Origin: Woeseiaceae bacterium
GTDB lineage: Bacteria > Pseudomonadota > Gammaproteobacteria > Steroidobacterales > Woeseiaceae
Assembly: GCA_022866645.1 (NCBI GenBank)
Contig: JALHUQ010000301.1
Span: forward strand, 1-12,757
DNA length: 12,757 nucleotides
Direction: 5' to 3'
Position numbers and translations under genes: made by a program. Below are positions 1 to 7,798 of the stretch, piece after piece. The notes below the pieces were generated by a model that saw only the letters and a list, made by a program, of their open reading frames with translations, was not told the DNA's origin and did no database searches. Each line of letters starts with the position of its first letter. The stretch's first letter is position 1.

Positions 1-11
1 GGTGCATTTCA

Positions 12-1220
12 CTACTCATGACGCAACGCTTCTATCGGGTCCAGAGCAGCAGCTCGTTTGGCTGGCCAGATACCGAAGACCATGCCAACCGCAGCGCTGA
101 AACCGAACGCCATCAATGCCGAACTCGAGGTAACGATCGTTTGCCAGCCCGCGTATTTTGCCAGTAGCGCCGACACGCCGGCCCCGACGGCGAGACCGAT
201 CAGCCCACCGAGTAGACAGAGTATGGTCGACTCAACCAGAAACTGCAGCAGGATATTGCCCTTCGTCGCTCCGAGAGCTTTGCGGACGCCGATTTCCCGC
301 GTCCTCTCGGTCACGGTCACGAGCATGATGTTCATGATGCCGATGCCACCCACCACCAGGCTGACGCCCGCGATGCCGGCGAGAAGATAGGTAAACACTT
401 GTGTTGCTTCCTGACGCGACTCCGCAAACTGCTTGCGATTCATGATCGCAAAATCGTTGTCCTTGCCGGGGAGAATGCCGTGTTCACGACGCAACACTCG
501 CTCAATCTCAAGCATCCCCATCGGCACCGACGATGAGTCGCTGACTCTTGCACTGATGGTCTGCACAAATTCGTCGCCGGTAACGCGAAATTGCGCCGTC
601 GACAGCGGAATCCAGATATCGTCGTCGGGATTGCGCCAGCCGGAACCGCCTTTGGATGCAAAGACGCCAATGATTTCAAACGAAATGGAACGAATCTGTA
701 TTTTCTGGCCGATCAGGGCTGCAGCGTCTACCTCAAGCATCCTCGGAATTTCGTCGCCAAGAACGACGACGCGTCGACGCGAGGCGTCGTCGGCCGCGGA
801 AAAAAAACGGCCATGCGCGAGTTCGAATCCATGTACAGAAGGGTAATTCGGAGTGGTTCCGACGGTGGCCACGTTCAAGTTCTTGTTACCGTACTTGATC
901 TGAAAGCGCGCGTTTGTTTCAGGAACCACTTCCGCAATATGTTCGGAGCCCGTGGCCAACGCCAGTGCATCGCCGGTCGTTAGCGTTTGTTGATCTCTGG
1001 CGACACCGCGACTGAACCACGCCGATGACTGAATAGACAGGATATCGCCGCCCAAAGCGGCCATTTGATCATCGATCGCTCGCTGTGCGCCGGTGCCCAA
1101 CGCCACCATCGTGATCACCGCCGCGACGCCGATAATAATTCCGAGCATCGTCAACAAGGCCCGAAACAGATTGCCGCGAATAGACGCCAGCGATATTCGA
1201 ATTGTCTCTGCGATCAACAT
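12..1220 (-). CDS. MacB-like ABC efflux permease (FtsX/MacB_PCD family)
   Basis: This is the inner-membrane permease of a MacAB-type ABC transporter, 402 residues. It has the standard layout: TM1 at about residues 18-43, a periplasmic MacB_PCD domain at about 50-270, and three C-terminal helices at about 273-303, 322-352 and 366-388. The segment TERTREIGVRKALGA (304-318) is the conserved cytoplasmic region that contacts the ATPase. The protein ends in the family-typical DPIEALRHE. Unlike E. coli MacB, the ATPase is a separate gene (at 2509-3252), so this is the split form. Its ATG follows the adaptor stop codon after 2 bases (TAG-TC-ATG) with no clear Shine-Dalgarno sequence, which suggests translational coupling. 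In this family the transporter works mechanically with the periplasmic adaptor and a TolC-type channel to expel molecules from the periplasm. The substrate (macrolide, peptide, lipid or siderophore) cannot be told from sequence. The frame is intact. Confidence 0.93.
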   Translation of the reverse strand: MLIAETIRISLASIRGNLFRALLTMLGIIIGVAAVITMVALGTGAQRAIDDQMAALGGDILSIQSSAWFSRGVARDQQTLTTGDALALATGSEHIAEVVPETNARFQIKYGNKNLNVATVGTTPNYPSVHGFELAHGRFFSAADDASRRRVVVLGDEIPRMLEVDAAALIGQKIQIRSISFEIIGVFASKGGSGWRNPDDDIWIPLSTAQFRVTGDEFVQTISARVSDSSSVPMGMLEIERVLRREHGILPGKDNDFAIMNRKQFAESRQEATQVFTYLLAGIAGVSLVVGGIGIMNIMLVTVTERTREIGVRKALGATKGNILLQFLVESTILCLLGGLIGLAVGAGVSALLAKYAGWQTIVTSSSALMAFGFSAAVGMVFGIWPAKRAAALDPIEALRHE

Positions 1221-1222
1221 GA

Positions 1223-2500
1223 CTAGCGGCTGATACCCGGTACGCCTCCCATGCGTTGCTTGATGAAGCTTTGAAGATCCTGTTGCGTCTCCAGCAAATG
1301 ACTGCTCGGCAGCACGAGAACTCGCTCGGATTCATCCAGGCCGCTGACGATTTCAACATAGTTCAACTCCGTCACACCCGTTCGAACTTTTCGAATTTCC
1401 TGTGCTTCAGTATCCATCACTACCCAGAAATCACCGCCGAATCGATAATCGGTCTTTTCGCGCGCGCCGGACTGACGCCGGGGCCCGCCATCCCGTTTCT
1501 GCGGCTCACCGCTGGCAGGCGCTGGTCGATCATCGCCACCCTCCAGAAGCGCGTTCTGAATATCTTCTTCAGACCGGCCGAGCACGGTGGCCGTTGATGC
1601 CAGGTCGCGATGGGTCCTGAGGGCCATGACCGGTATGGTCATAACGTCGTCACGCCTGACGATCGACACTTCAACCTCGGCGTTCATCCCCGGCATCAAC
1701 AATCCATCCGGATTCTGAATCGAAATCAGGACGGCAAACATGGTGACGTTCTGCTCAAGAACCGCCTGCGGCTCTATCTTGGTGACCTCACCGGGGAAGG
1801 GCTGATTCGGGTAGGCCGCCACCAACACGCGTGCCGTCATACCGGGTCGTATTTTGCCGATGTCGGTTTCGTCTACCAGCGAACGTATCTGTACGTCGCT
1901 CAGGTCAGCCATCTGCATCAGCATCGTGCCACCGGAAAAATCCTGCGTCGGCGACGTGATGACCTGCCCTTTCTCGACCGGCTTGAAAATAATCGTGCCC
2001 GAAATCGGTGCGCGTATATCCGTATCGTCAAGTGCAATTCTCGCGTTCTCGACACTCACTCGAGACGTTACGACCTGGGCTTCTGCGTTGGCCAGATCGA
2101 GCGTCGCCTGCTCTTTGTCCGACTGAGTCAGAGTGCCGGCGGCGACCAAAGACTCAACGCGGGCCTTTTGCGTTTCAGCAATCTCGCGCCTCGACAACGC
2201 CGCTTTGAGCTCCGCGTCGGACTGGGCAAGCCGGTTGCGGACTGTGCGCGGATCGATCGCCACCATCAGCGCTCCTTGCTCGACGATGTCGCCCGTGGCG
2301 ACCAACAGCTCGAGGACCTCTCCTGACGCTTTGGACTTCACTTCAACGGTCGCGATTGGTTCAACGACTCCAGCTGAACTAACGGCTACCTCTATCGTGC
2401 GTCGCTCGACACCCGCCGTATCGTAAACGGGACCGGACATGTCCTCTTCGGCGCACGCGACCAGGAAGACAGTCAGAAGTAGTAGTGCATATCGGGCCAT
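1223..2500 (-). CDS. MacA/HlyD-type periplasmic adaptor lipoprotein
   Basis: This is the membrane-fusion (adaptor) subunit that would bridge the ABC permease and an outer-membrane channel. I start it at the ATG ending at 2500 (425 residues) because a GAG Shine-Dalgarno core lies 7 bases upstream and the product then opens with a compact lipoprotein signal, with lipobox LVAC and Cys16 as the lipidated residue. A TTG four codons upstream (2512) overlaps the ATPase stop as TTGA and is an alternative. Lipoyl-like half motifs lie at about residues 52-84 and 160-182. They flank a helical hairpin at about 86-158 rich in A, E, Q and R, followed by beta-barrel and membrane-proximal domains. Residues about 320-350 form a Pro/Gly/Arg/Lys-rich, probably disordered insert in the membrane-proximal region, which makes the protein longer than a usual MacA. 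It sits between its ATPase and permease genes, matching an efflux operon. Confidence 0.92.
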   Translation of the reverse strand: MARYALLLLTVFLVACAEEDMSGPVYDTAGVERRTIEVAVSSAGVVEPIATVEVKSKASGEVLELLVATGDIVEQGALMVAIDPRTVRNRLAQSDAELKAALSRREIAETQKARVESLVAAGTLTQSDKEQATLDLANAEAQVVTSRVSVENARIALDDTDIRAPISGTIIFKPVEKGQVITSPTQDFSGGTMLMQMADLSDVQIRSLVDETDIGKIRPGMTARVLVAAYPNQPFPGEVTKIEPQAVLEQNVTMFAVLISIQNPDGLLMPGMNAEVEVSIVRRDDVMTIPVMALRTHRDLASTATVLGRSEEDIQNALLEGGDDRPAPASGEPQKRDGGPRRQSGAREKTDYRFGGDFWVVMDTEAQEIRKVRTGVTELNYVEIVSGLDESERVLVLPSSHLLETQQDLQSFIKQRMGGVPGISR

Positions 2501-2508
2501 TATTTTTC

Positions 2509-3252
2509 TCAAGAGTGTGTGTCGCCAACGACGTCGCCATCACTCAGTCGCACTATTCGTCTGGCGTGTTCGGCGATGTGTTGTTCGTGGGTCACCACGA
2601 TTAGCGTGTTTCCCTGCTCATGCAGGCTATCAAATAGTTTCATAATTTCGGCGCCGGTGCCGGAGTCGAGGTTTCCGGTTGGCTCGTCCGCCAGCAAAAT
2701 ACTGGGATTGGTGACCAGCGCCCTGGCGATCGCCACTCGCTGCCGTTGGCCGCCGGACATTTCCGAGGGACGATGCAGCATGCGATCACCGAGACCTACG
2801 GTTTCCAGTGCCGATTTTGCTCTTTCCCAACGCGCTTTGCGTTTTAGGCCACTATAGATAAGTGGCACCTCGACATTGGCCAGCGCCGTCATCCGTGGCA
2901 GCAAATTGAAGGTCTGAAAAACGAAGCCGATTGCCTGATTTCGGACGCGCGCAAGTTGCCGGTCAGTCATTTTCGACACGCGCTGCCCATCCAGCCAGTA
3001 TTCACCGGCGGTGGGTCGATCAAGGCAGCCGATGATGTTCATCAAGGTCGACTTGCCGGAACCCGACTGTCCCATGATGGCGAGGTACTCGTTTTCGGCA
3101 ACCTCGAGGTCGACGCAACGTAAAGCGTCGATGAATTCGGTGCCCATGACATAGCGACGCTGCAAACCCAGCAGCCGGATTACCGCAGAATTTTCGGTTT
3201 GCTTATCGGGGAGGACTGACTGCACGGCGACCTGTCGTTGGAAGGCCGCCAA
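2509..3252 (-). CDS. MacB/LolD-type ABC transporter ATPase
   Basis: This is the cytoplasmic ATP-binding subunit of the efflux transporter. With the TTG start it has 247 residues and all ABC motifs: Walker A GQSGSGKST (61-69), Q-loop Gln113, signature MSGGQ (165-169), Walker B ILLADE (185-190), and the switch His in VVTHE (222). The sequence belongs to the MacB/LolD/FtsE group. The start is uncertain. The TTG at 3252 has no good ribosome site. A GTG at codon 10 (3225) has AGG five bases upstream and may be the true start. The ABC homology begins only at about residue 24, so neither choice affects the domain. The stop overlaps the adaptor's alternative TTG start by 4 bases. The upstream diguanylate cyclase gene ends only 34 bases away on the same strand, so read-through transcription is likely. 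Confidence 0.93.
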   Translation of the reverse strand: MAAFQRQVAVQSVLPDKQTENSAVIRLLGLQRRYVMGTEFIDALRCVDLEVAENEYLAIMGQSGSGKSTLMNIIGCLDRPTAGEYWLDGQRVSKMTDRQLARVRNQAIGFVFQTFNLLPRMTALANVEVPLIYSGLKRKARWERAKSALETVGLGDRMLHRPSEMSGGQRQRVAIARALVTNPSILLADEPTGNLDSGTGAEIMKLFDSLHEQGNTLIVVTHEQHIAEHARRIVRLSDGDVVGDTHS

Positions 3253-3264
3253 TTACACCACTTT

Positions 3265-3280
3265 TGCAGCGCGAGCTGCA
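3265..3280. repeat. Perfect 6-bp inverted repeat between cyclase and ATPase genes
   Basis: Two perfect 6-base arms, TGCAGC and GCTGCA, are separated by a 4-base loop. The repeat lies 6 bases past the cyclase stop codon and just upstream of the possible TTG start of the ATPase gene. On the transcribed minus strand it is followed by AAAAG, not a run of T, so it does not look like a standard intrinsic terminator. It could be an mRNA-processing or translation-modulating hairpin, or chance. Confidence 0.3.
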
Positions 3281-3286
3281 GATCTT

Positions 3287-5239
3287 TTACAGGGCTCTTT
3301 CGAGCAGGTCTTTGCTGCCGATTTCAGATGCGTCACGACAACGTGCCTTCGCCCGATACATGGCCTGATCGGCCTCGCGCAGTAAGCCGGTCAGGGTGTT
3401 CGCGTTTTTGGGATAGAGCGCCAGGCCGATACTCGCTGCACACTGCAGTTTTTCGCGACCAATCAGGTAGGGATATTCAAGCGCGCTGGTTAGACGCGTG
3501 GCCAACTTGTCTGCAACTTCGGCATCAACATCGGGAACCAAAGCCACAAATTCGTCGCCACCCGGGCGGCCAATAATGTCGCAGGAGCGCAAACTCTTAC
3601 GGAGACGCTCCGCCGCAATGGTCAGCAATTGGTCGCCAATTTCGTGGCCGAACTTGTCATTAATTCGTTTGAAGTCATTCAGATCTATGAACAGCAGAGC
3701 ACCCGTCGCATCGTCGGCACTGTCGGTCAACCTGCGCGCCGCATCCCGTTCAAATCCACGGCGATTGAGAACTCCTGTCAACGGGTCGGATGTCGCGATG
3801 GATTCCATTTGACGTTCTTTCGCTTTGCTATCCGTGATATCGACAAACGTCGCAGCAATATCGTCACCAACAGGCTCACAGATCATTCTCAGCCAGCGAC
3901 TCGCCCCATTGTGACGATGCCGCACTTCGACATCGAGGCTGGCGCCCTTGTTAACGGATCTCTCAAACTGTTCGTGGATGCCTTCTGCATCCTCTTTTTC
4001 CATACCGCAGGTGGCCAACCCAATAATTTCCTGCGCTACCTTATCAACCAGTTCGTCCGCCTTCTTGCCGAGGAATCGACCGGCGGCCGCGTTCGCAAAA
4101 ATGCTTTTGAGTTTCCTGCTGCCATCTTCCTGGACATCCCAACGAAGCCGAATGATGCCGTTAACCGAGTGATCAATAAGCGTTCGCAACAACTTCTCGC
4201 TCTTGCGAACTTCTGATTGTGCTTTCTCCACATCACTCACGTCACGGAACATCAGTACTTGCCCGCCGCGTGAGGACTTCCGACTGTTTGATATTTTCGA
4301 GACCTGTACGTGCAGGAAGCGCCCTGTCGAGGTCATCATCTTCTGCGGTTCACCCGAATTCAGTGCCATAAAAACTTCCGGTGAGTCGTCGCCAAACAAA
4401 TTCTCAAGAGGCGCACGCAGGGCATCAGACTCTTTGACTTTCAACATATGTTCGGCGGTGTGATTCATGCCGATGACGCGGCACTGATCATCAATGACGA
4501 CGACCGGATCCTGCATGTTCTGGAAAACCGTCTCATACGCCAGGGGCGTGAATTCGACGATCTGCTCACCGACGATCAGCCATGCGTAAACAGGCAGCAT
4601 CGCCATGAACGCAATGGGTACATACGAGATCGTGTGCGGCCCAAATCCGATGTCGTAGGCCGCTGTCGTCACCAACGGGGCGAGACAAGCGGCTACAAGC
4701 AGGAAAAGCCCACGGCGTTGAGCCGGGGCAACGGCCGAGCTGTGTACAACCAGTGTCAGCATTGCCGCGCCGATGACTGCGTAGCTGTAAGGCAAATGAA
4801 CAAACAAAAACCACGGTCCCCAGCGTTCGGGGCGAGTCAGGAATTCACCGGCATCATTGGCTATGGGCAAAAACCACATGATTTCGTGATAGAAGTTCGT
4901 TGCTGCAAGGATGACCGACAAGGTGGGTATGATCATCAGCAGCACGAGAGTTCGTGACGGCGTTTCTGATCCCGTGTACTCGCGGAAAAAGACGTAGGCA
5001 ATGACGGGTGTCATCGCAGAGCCGATAAAATGGCCGGTACGACCGATCGAAAATACGAGGTAACTGCTGGACATCAGTTCTATCGCGCCGCCCATGACCC
5101 AGATGCTGACGACGACGAACAGGGCGCCAATCGGCATGCTGCCGATTTCACGTTTGCTGGCAACTAACCGTATGCCCAGTGACAAATAACAGGCAGCGCT
5201 GAATATCAGCAGTACGGACAGTGCGACTTCCAGGTTCAT
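3287..5239 (-). CDS. Membrane diguanylate cyclase: 7TM sensor, two PAS domains, GGDEF
   Basis: This enzyme is predicted to make cyclic di-GMP from two GTP in response to a membrane or cytoplasmic signal. I start at ATG 5239 (650 residues) because GGGA lies 3 bases upstream; a TTG three codons earlier (5248) is the alternative. Residues about 2-225 hold seven hydrophobic helices resembling the histidine-kinase N-terminal 7TM domain. A PAS domain follows at about 235-335 (QDPVVVIDDQCRVIGMN at its front). A second PAS-like domain lies at about 350-470, and then GGDEF at about 484-640. DPLTGVLNRRGF (485-496), FIDLNDFKRINDKFGH and GGDEF (560-564) are intact, so catalysis is expected. The inhibitory I-site RSCD (551-554) sits exactly five residues before GGDEF, implying product feedback. 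No EAL or HD-GYP domain is present. The gene precedes the ABC efflux genes by 34 bases and may share their transcript. Confidence 0.94.
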   Translation of the reverse strand: MNLEVALSVLLIFSAACYLSLGIRLVASKREIGSMPIGALFVVVSIWVMGGAIELMSSSYLVFSIGRTGHFIGSAMTPVIAYVFFREYTGSETPSRTLVLLMIIPTLSVILAATNFYHEIMWFLPIANDAGEFLTRPERWGPWFLFVHLPYSYAVIGAAMLTLVVHSSAVAPAQRRGLFLLVAACLAPLVTTAAYDIGFGPHTISYVPIAFMAMLPVYAWLIVGEQIVEFTPLAYETVFQNMQDPVVVIDDQCRVIGMNHTAEHMLKVKESDALRAPLENLFGDDSPEVFMALNSGEPQKMMTSTGRFLHVQVSKISNSRKSSRGGQVLMFRDVSDVEKAQSEVRKSEKLLRTLIDHSVNGIIRLRWDVQEDGSRKLKSIFANAAAGRFLGKKADELVDKVAQEIIGLATCGMEKEDAEGIHEQFERSVNKGASLDVEVRHRHNGASRWLRMICEPVGDDIAATFVDITDSKAKERQMESIATSDPLTGVLNRRGFERDAARRLTDSADDATGALLFIDLNDFKRINDKFGHEIGDQLLTIAAERLRKSLRSCDIIGRPGGDEFVALVPDVDAEVADKLATRLTSALEYPYLIGREKLQCAASIGLALYPKNANTLTGLLREADQAMYRAKARCRDASEIGSKDLLERAL

Positions 5240-5418
5240 CTTTCCCAAGCTCGACTTAACGATAACCGGAGATCGATACTACGCAGGAGAGGCCTGGGGT
5301 TCGTGGACTTGCTTCTCAAGTTTCACGCGGAAAACGGGCCACTTATGGTCATTTTTTCACATAATGCCGTCATTGAGTGCCACGTTCGGCATCGGGAACG
5401 TATTTAAGTAATTGTTTT
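5240..5418. other. Intergenic region upstream of the diguanylate cyclase gene
   Basis: These 179 bases separate the end of the minus-strand kinase gene from the start of the minus-strand cyclase gene. They should hold the kinase 3' end and the cyclase promoter. I found an inverted repeat with arms ATGCCG/CGGCAT, about 17 bases apart (about 5363-5391), and a nested CGTTC/GAACG pair. On the minus strand neither is followed by a T run, so I cannot call a terminator. A T run (about 5415-5420) lies on the plus strand, where no gene would use it. No convincing -35/-10 pair and no cyclic di-GMP riboswitch core were seen. Confidence 0.35.
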
Positions 5419-6465
5419 TTATAGACTATTTCCAAATAACCGCTGCAGGAAATCGGCCCGCCCGATAGCGGAGAGACTGCGCAGAAATCCGAACGCATCG
5501 CGTTCGCCCTCGATGAGTTTTTGCCGGTATGGATCATCTTTTTCACGTGCCGCCAGACGCCAGTAAAAGAGGATTAATGTCATGGCTAATCGGGTTCGTA
5601 TCAGGTCGAACAGCAGATCGAGTTCGGACTGAAGAAGTGGGTTCGTTTCATCGTAGGCGGCGACGAACGGGGCGATGAGCTGCAGAGGATCGTCGCCGTC
5701 CGCCCGGAGGTAAGCGGCAGCCGTCGAAACGTCCTGAATGCGCGGCGCCCTTAACATGTCGCCGAAATCGATAATGCCGGCGATCTCGCCGTGTTCATCG
5801 ATAAGAATATTCTCGTTGTGGACGTCGTTATGAATTACCTGGTGAGGCAATCCTGCCAGCGCCGGCTTAACGTGCTGATCAAAATCGTCCAGCACTGACG
5901 CAAGATGCCCGCGGATAGATACATCGTCAACGTGGACCAGCAAACTGCGCAGCTCGCCGGCCCGTTGCGTATCCCATAACAACAGCTGGCTGTCCCCGGC
6001 GTGGGAAAAATCCAGTAGCGCAATGTCCAGTTCTGCCAATCGGCGCCCCAAACGCTCTGCAATTTCCGGAGTCGCTACGCAGTCGTCAAGCAGGAGGCCA
6101 CTCAAAAAGCTCACTACTCGCAGGCAAATTTTCGATCCATCCCCGGCCACTATCTCGCCGCAGTCATTCCCCGCCAGGGTGCGCACGATTCTTGGCACGC
6201 CACGAAGCCCAAGTTTTTCGAGATGAACTAACGCAGCGATCTGGAACTCTGTGACCTGCGGATCCTGAACGAGGCTCGTCGCTTTCACTACGAAACTTTC
6301 GTCATCCGCCGTCGTCAGTCTGAAGTTCTGGTCACGTTCGCTGACGAGCTCTGCGTAGTCGCCCAGCAGTCCGTATTGCCTGGCCACAGCCTCCGCCACG
6401 ACGGAGGTCGCCAGATCAGGCGGTGCCGCTGCAACGGAATTCAATGCGCTGGGTGCCGAAAGCAT
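5419..6465 (-). CDS. APH-fold small-molecule kinase, hydroxylysine-kinase-like
   Basis: This is a 348-residue phosphotransferase of the APH/choline-kinase fold that would transfer the gamma-phosphate of ATP to a small hydroxyl substrate in the cytoplasm. Visible motifs are SERDQNF (42-48) in the nucleotide-binding lobe, VVKAT with the ATP-binding Lys61, the Brenner motif HNDVHNENIL (212-221) with catalytic Asp214 and Asn219, and IDFGD (232-236) with metal-binding Asp233. The ERDQNF segment and the spacing resemble the hydroxylysine kinase (HYKK/AGPHD1) branch, which in bacteria is often fused to class III aminotransferases. Here the kinase stands alone. Its ATG lies 5 bases after the DUF819 gene stop with no strong ribosome site, so the two are probably coupled in one operon. 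The real substrate could be an amino alcohol, hydroxy amino acid or homoserine-like compound. Antibiotic resistance is less likely given the HYKK resemblance. Confidence 0.85.
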   Translation of the reverse strand: MLSAPSALNSVAAAPPDLATSVVAEAVARQYGLLGDYAELVSERDQNFRLTTADDESFVVKATSLVQDPQVTEFQIAALVHLEKLGLRGVPRIVRTLAGNDCGEIVAGDGSKICLRVVSFLSGLLLDDCVATPEIAERLGRRLAELDIALLDFSHAGDSQLLLWDTQRAGELRSLLVHVDDVSIRGHLASVLDDFDQHVKPALAGLPHQVIHNDVHNENILIDEHGEIAGIIDFGDMLRAPRIQDVSTAAAYLRADGDDPLQLIAPFVAAYDETNPLLQSELDLLFDLIRTRLAMTLILFYWRLAAREKDDPYRQKLIEGERDAFGFLRSLSAIGRADFLQRLFGNSL

Positions 6466-6470
6466 GGCTG

Positions 6471-7631
6471 CTAAAACCAGGACCAGAGATGAAATATTGC
6501 GGTGCCGGCAAAGGTACCCAATGCATAACCAAGCACGCCGACCAGAACGCCTGGCGTGACGAGGTCCTGCCAGCCGCGCGCCGCAGCCAGCGCGGGTGCC
6601 GTCGTCGCGCCCAGCACTGCCGCGTTCGAGGCGATCATGAGTTCGGGTAGCGTCAGCCCCAGCAGCTGGCCAACACCGAGCAGCACCAGCAAGTGAACGC
6701 TCAACAGGATCACCACCAGTACGATCAGAAGCGGGGCAATATTGACCATCGCAAAAATGTCGGCGCCCGCGGCGATCGCCGTGAAGAAAACGAACGCAAG
6801 CCCAACGCCGAGCTCGAAGCCACCGTACAAGCGCGCCATCCAGCGCGGAAACGCCGTCGCGACGATAAGCACCAGCGCCGTAATAATCGCATAGCGAAGG
6901 CTGGACATTTCGATGGCATTCGTAATGGCGTCCCCTATAGCAACGAAACTGATCGCGGCCGCCAACGCCAGCGTCATGCTCGCGGCGGTGATGTTTTCGG
7001 TCGTCTGTTTTGGGGCTTTCTGTGCAGGGTGTTCGTGATGCTTATAGCGTCGTGCTACCCAGTTCCAGCCCGGTAGCAGCGCAAGTACGCTGAGAAAAAC
7101 AGCACTGAACAAATTATCAGTCGCGGTCGCGGCGGAAAAAAACGAGGCATCGGCACGCAGACCGGTAATTTCCCCAAGCGCGGCATAATTAACGGAACCG
7201 CCAATATAGGTCGACGCAAACAGGCCGGCGATACCCGCCTCGCGCATCTCAGGATCGATGTCAGCCATCGGCGCGAGCGAACTGAGATCTAACAAGCCAA
7301 CCGCGACGATCACGCCGATGATGGTGCCCGCGCTCGCGACCAGGAATGCAATCGTCATGCGCGTCGTCTCGAACAGCATGTGGCGGAGGTTCGCCTTGAA
7401 GAGGAACAGCGGAATCAATACCGGCACGAAATAGCTGAAGACGAAATCGTAGGCTGGCGCCGAGTGCGGGATCAGCCGCAGGTTTGCGGCCGCAATGGCA
7501 GCCAAAATAGCGATCACCGCGCCGGTCAGATGCGAGCCTATGCGGGTTTTCTCAGCCAGAAAAGCGGCACCGGCGATGACAAATAGCGCGGCCATCAGGG
7601 CAAAATCGTTGTCGGGGCTAATCAGGGTCAT
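6471..7631 (-). CDS. DUF819 family multi-pass membrane protein (YjcL-like), putative transporter
   Basis: This 386-residue, strongly hydrophobic protein has about ten predicted helices and belongs to the DUF819 family (B. subtilis YjcL type), whose function was unassigned as far as I know. Two polar, Gly/Asn-rich stretches inside hydrophobic surroundings, TYIGGSVNYAA (141-151) and SNAAVLGATTAPALAAA (335-351), sit in the two halves. They resemble the unwound, substrate-handling parts of two-fold-repeat secondary transporters. The C-terminal PGVLVGVLGYALGT (360-373) is also family-typical. A short basic loop (about 193-212) separates the halves and is probably cytoplasmic. The gene heads an operon whose next gene, 5 bases on, is a HYKK-like kinase. 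I infer a transporter whose imported solute is then phosphorylated, but export or sensing is equally open. The ribosome site before the ATG is weak. Confidence 0.85.
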   Translation of the reverse strand: MTLISPDNDFALMAALFVIAGAAFLAEKTRIGSHLTGAVIAILAAIAAANLRLIPHSAPAYDFVFSYFVPVLIPLFLFKANLRHMLFETTRMTIAFLVASAGTIIGVIVAVGLLDLSSLAPMADIDPEMREAGIAGLFASTYIGGSVNYAALGEITGLRADASFFSAATATDNLFSAVFLSVLALLPGWNWVARRYKHHEHPAQKAPKQTTENITAASMTLALAAAISFVAIGDAITNAIEMSSLRYAIITALVLIVATAFPRWMARLYGGFELGVGLAFVFFTAIAAGADIFAMVNIAPLLIVLVVILLSVHLLVLLGVGQLLGLTLPELMIASNAAVLGATTAPALAAARGWQDLVTPGVLVGVLGYALGTFAGTAIFHLWSWF

Positions 7632-7798
7632 GTCACTTTACCGAATCGCGAAGGGCCGATCATAGCCCGGAAGCGTCCACGACAGCGCTGCAAGTCCTCG
7701 CGGTGGCTCCTCTAATGTCACCTATATGTGCCCCAGTGCTCAGAAATGTCGATTGGTTCCCAATCTGTTGAACATAATCGGTCAAAATCGTCTGCTCA
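7632..7798. promoter_or_regulatory. Divergent intergenic region between DUF819 and AlbA_2 genes
   Basis: These 167 bases must serve both divergent genes. A perfect inverted repeat with 6-base arms GATTGG and CCAATC around TTC lies at 7751-7765, 33 bases before the plus-strand ATG. On the minus strand a TATGAT box (7664 to 7659) flanked by GGGC/GCCC could be a -10 element for the DUF819 gene, leaving a leader of about 20 bases. Its -35 match is poor. On the plus strand only weak boxes are seen (TTGGTT at 7753 and TAATCG at 7775, 16 bases apart). These calls are by eye. Confidence 0.35.

Noticed and set aside
1610..2326. Long plus-strand open frame (238 codons) opposite the adaptor gene
   Set aside because: It is antisense to a well-supported adaptor gene. 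The product is rich in Arg and His with no recognisable domain, as expected from an antisense frame of GC-rich coding sequence.
2500..2512. TTG at 2512 as the adaptor start
   Set aside because: The ATG at 2500 has GAG seven bases upstream and gives a standard short lipoprotein signal. The TTG is kept only as an alternative.
3629..4216. Plus-strand open frame (195 codons) opposite the cyclase gene
   Set aside because: It lies fully inside the PAS-GGDEF gene on the other strand and shows no motif of its own.
5240..5418. Cyclic di-GMP riboswitch in the leader of the cyclase gene
   Set aside because: I looked for the GEMM-type core in the minus-strand leader and did not find it.
5361..5420. Intrinsic terminator using the T run near 5415-5420
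   Set aside because: The T run is on the plus strand, while the neighbouring genes are on the minus strand. In the minus-strand sense the stem is not followed by T.
5419..6465. Kinase as an aminoglycoside resistance enzyme
   Set aside because: It has the APH fold motifs, but ERDQNF and the overall pattern fit the HYKK branch better. The DUF819 partner and lack of mobile context do not suggest resistance.
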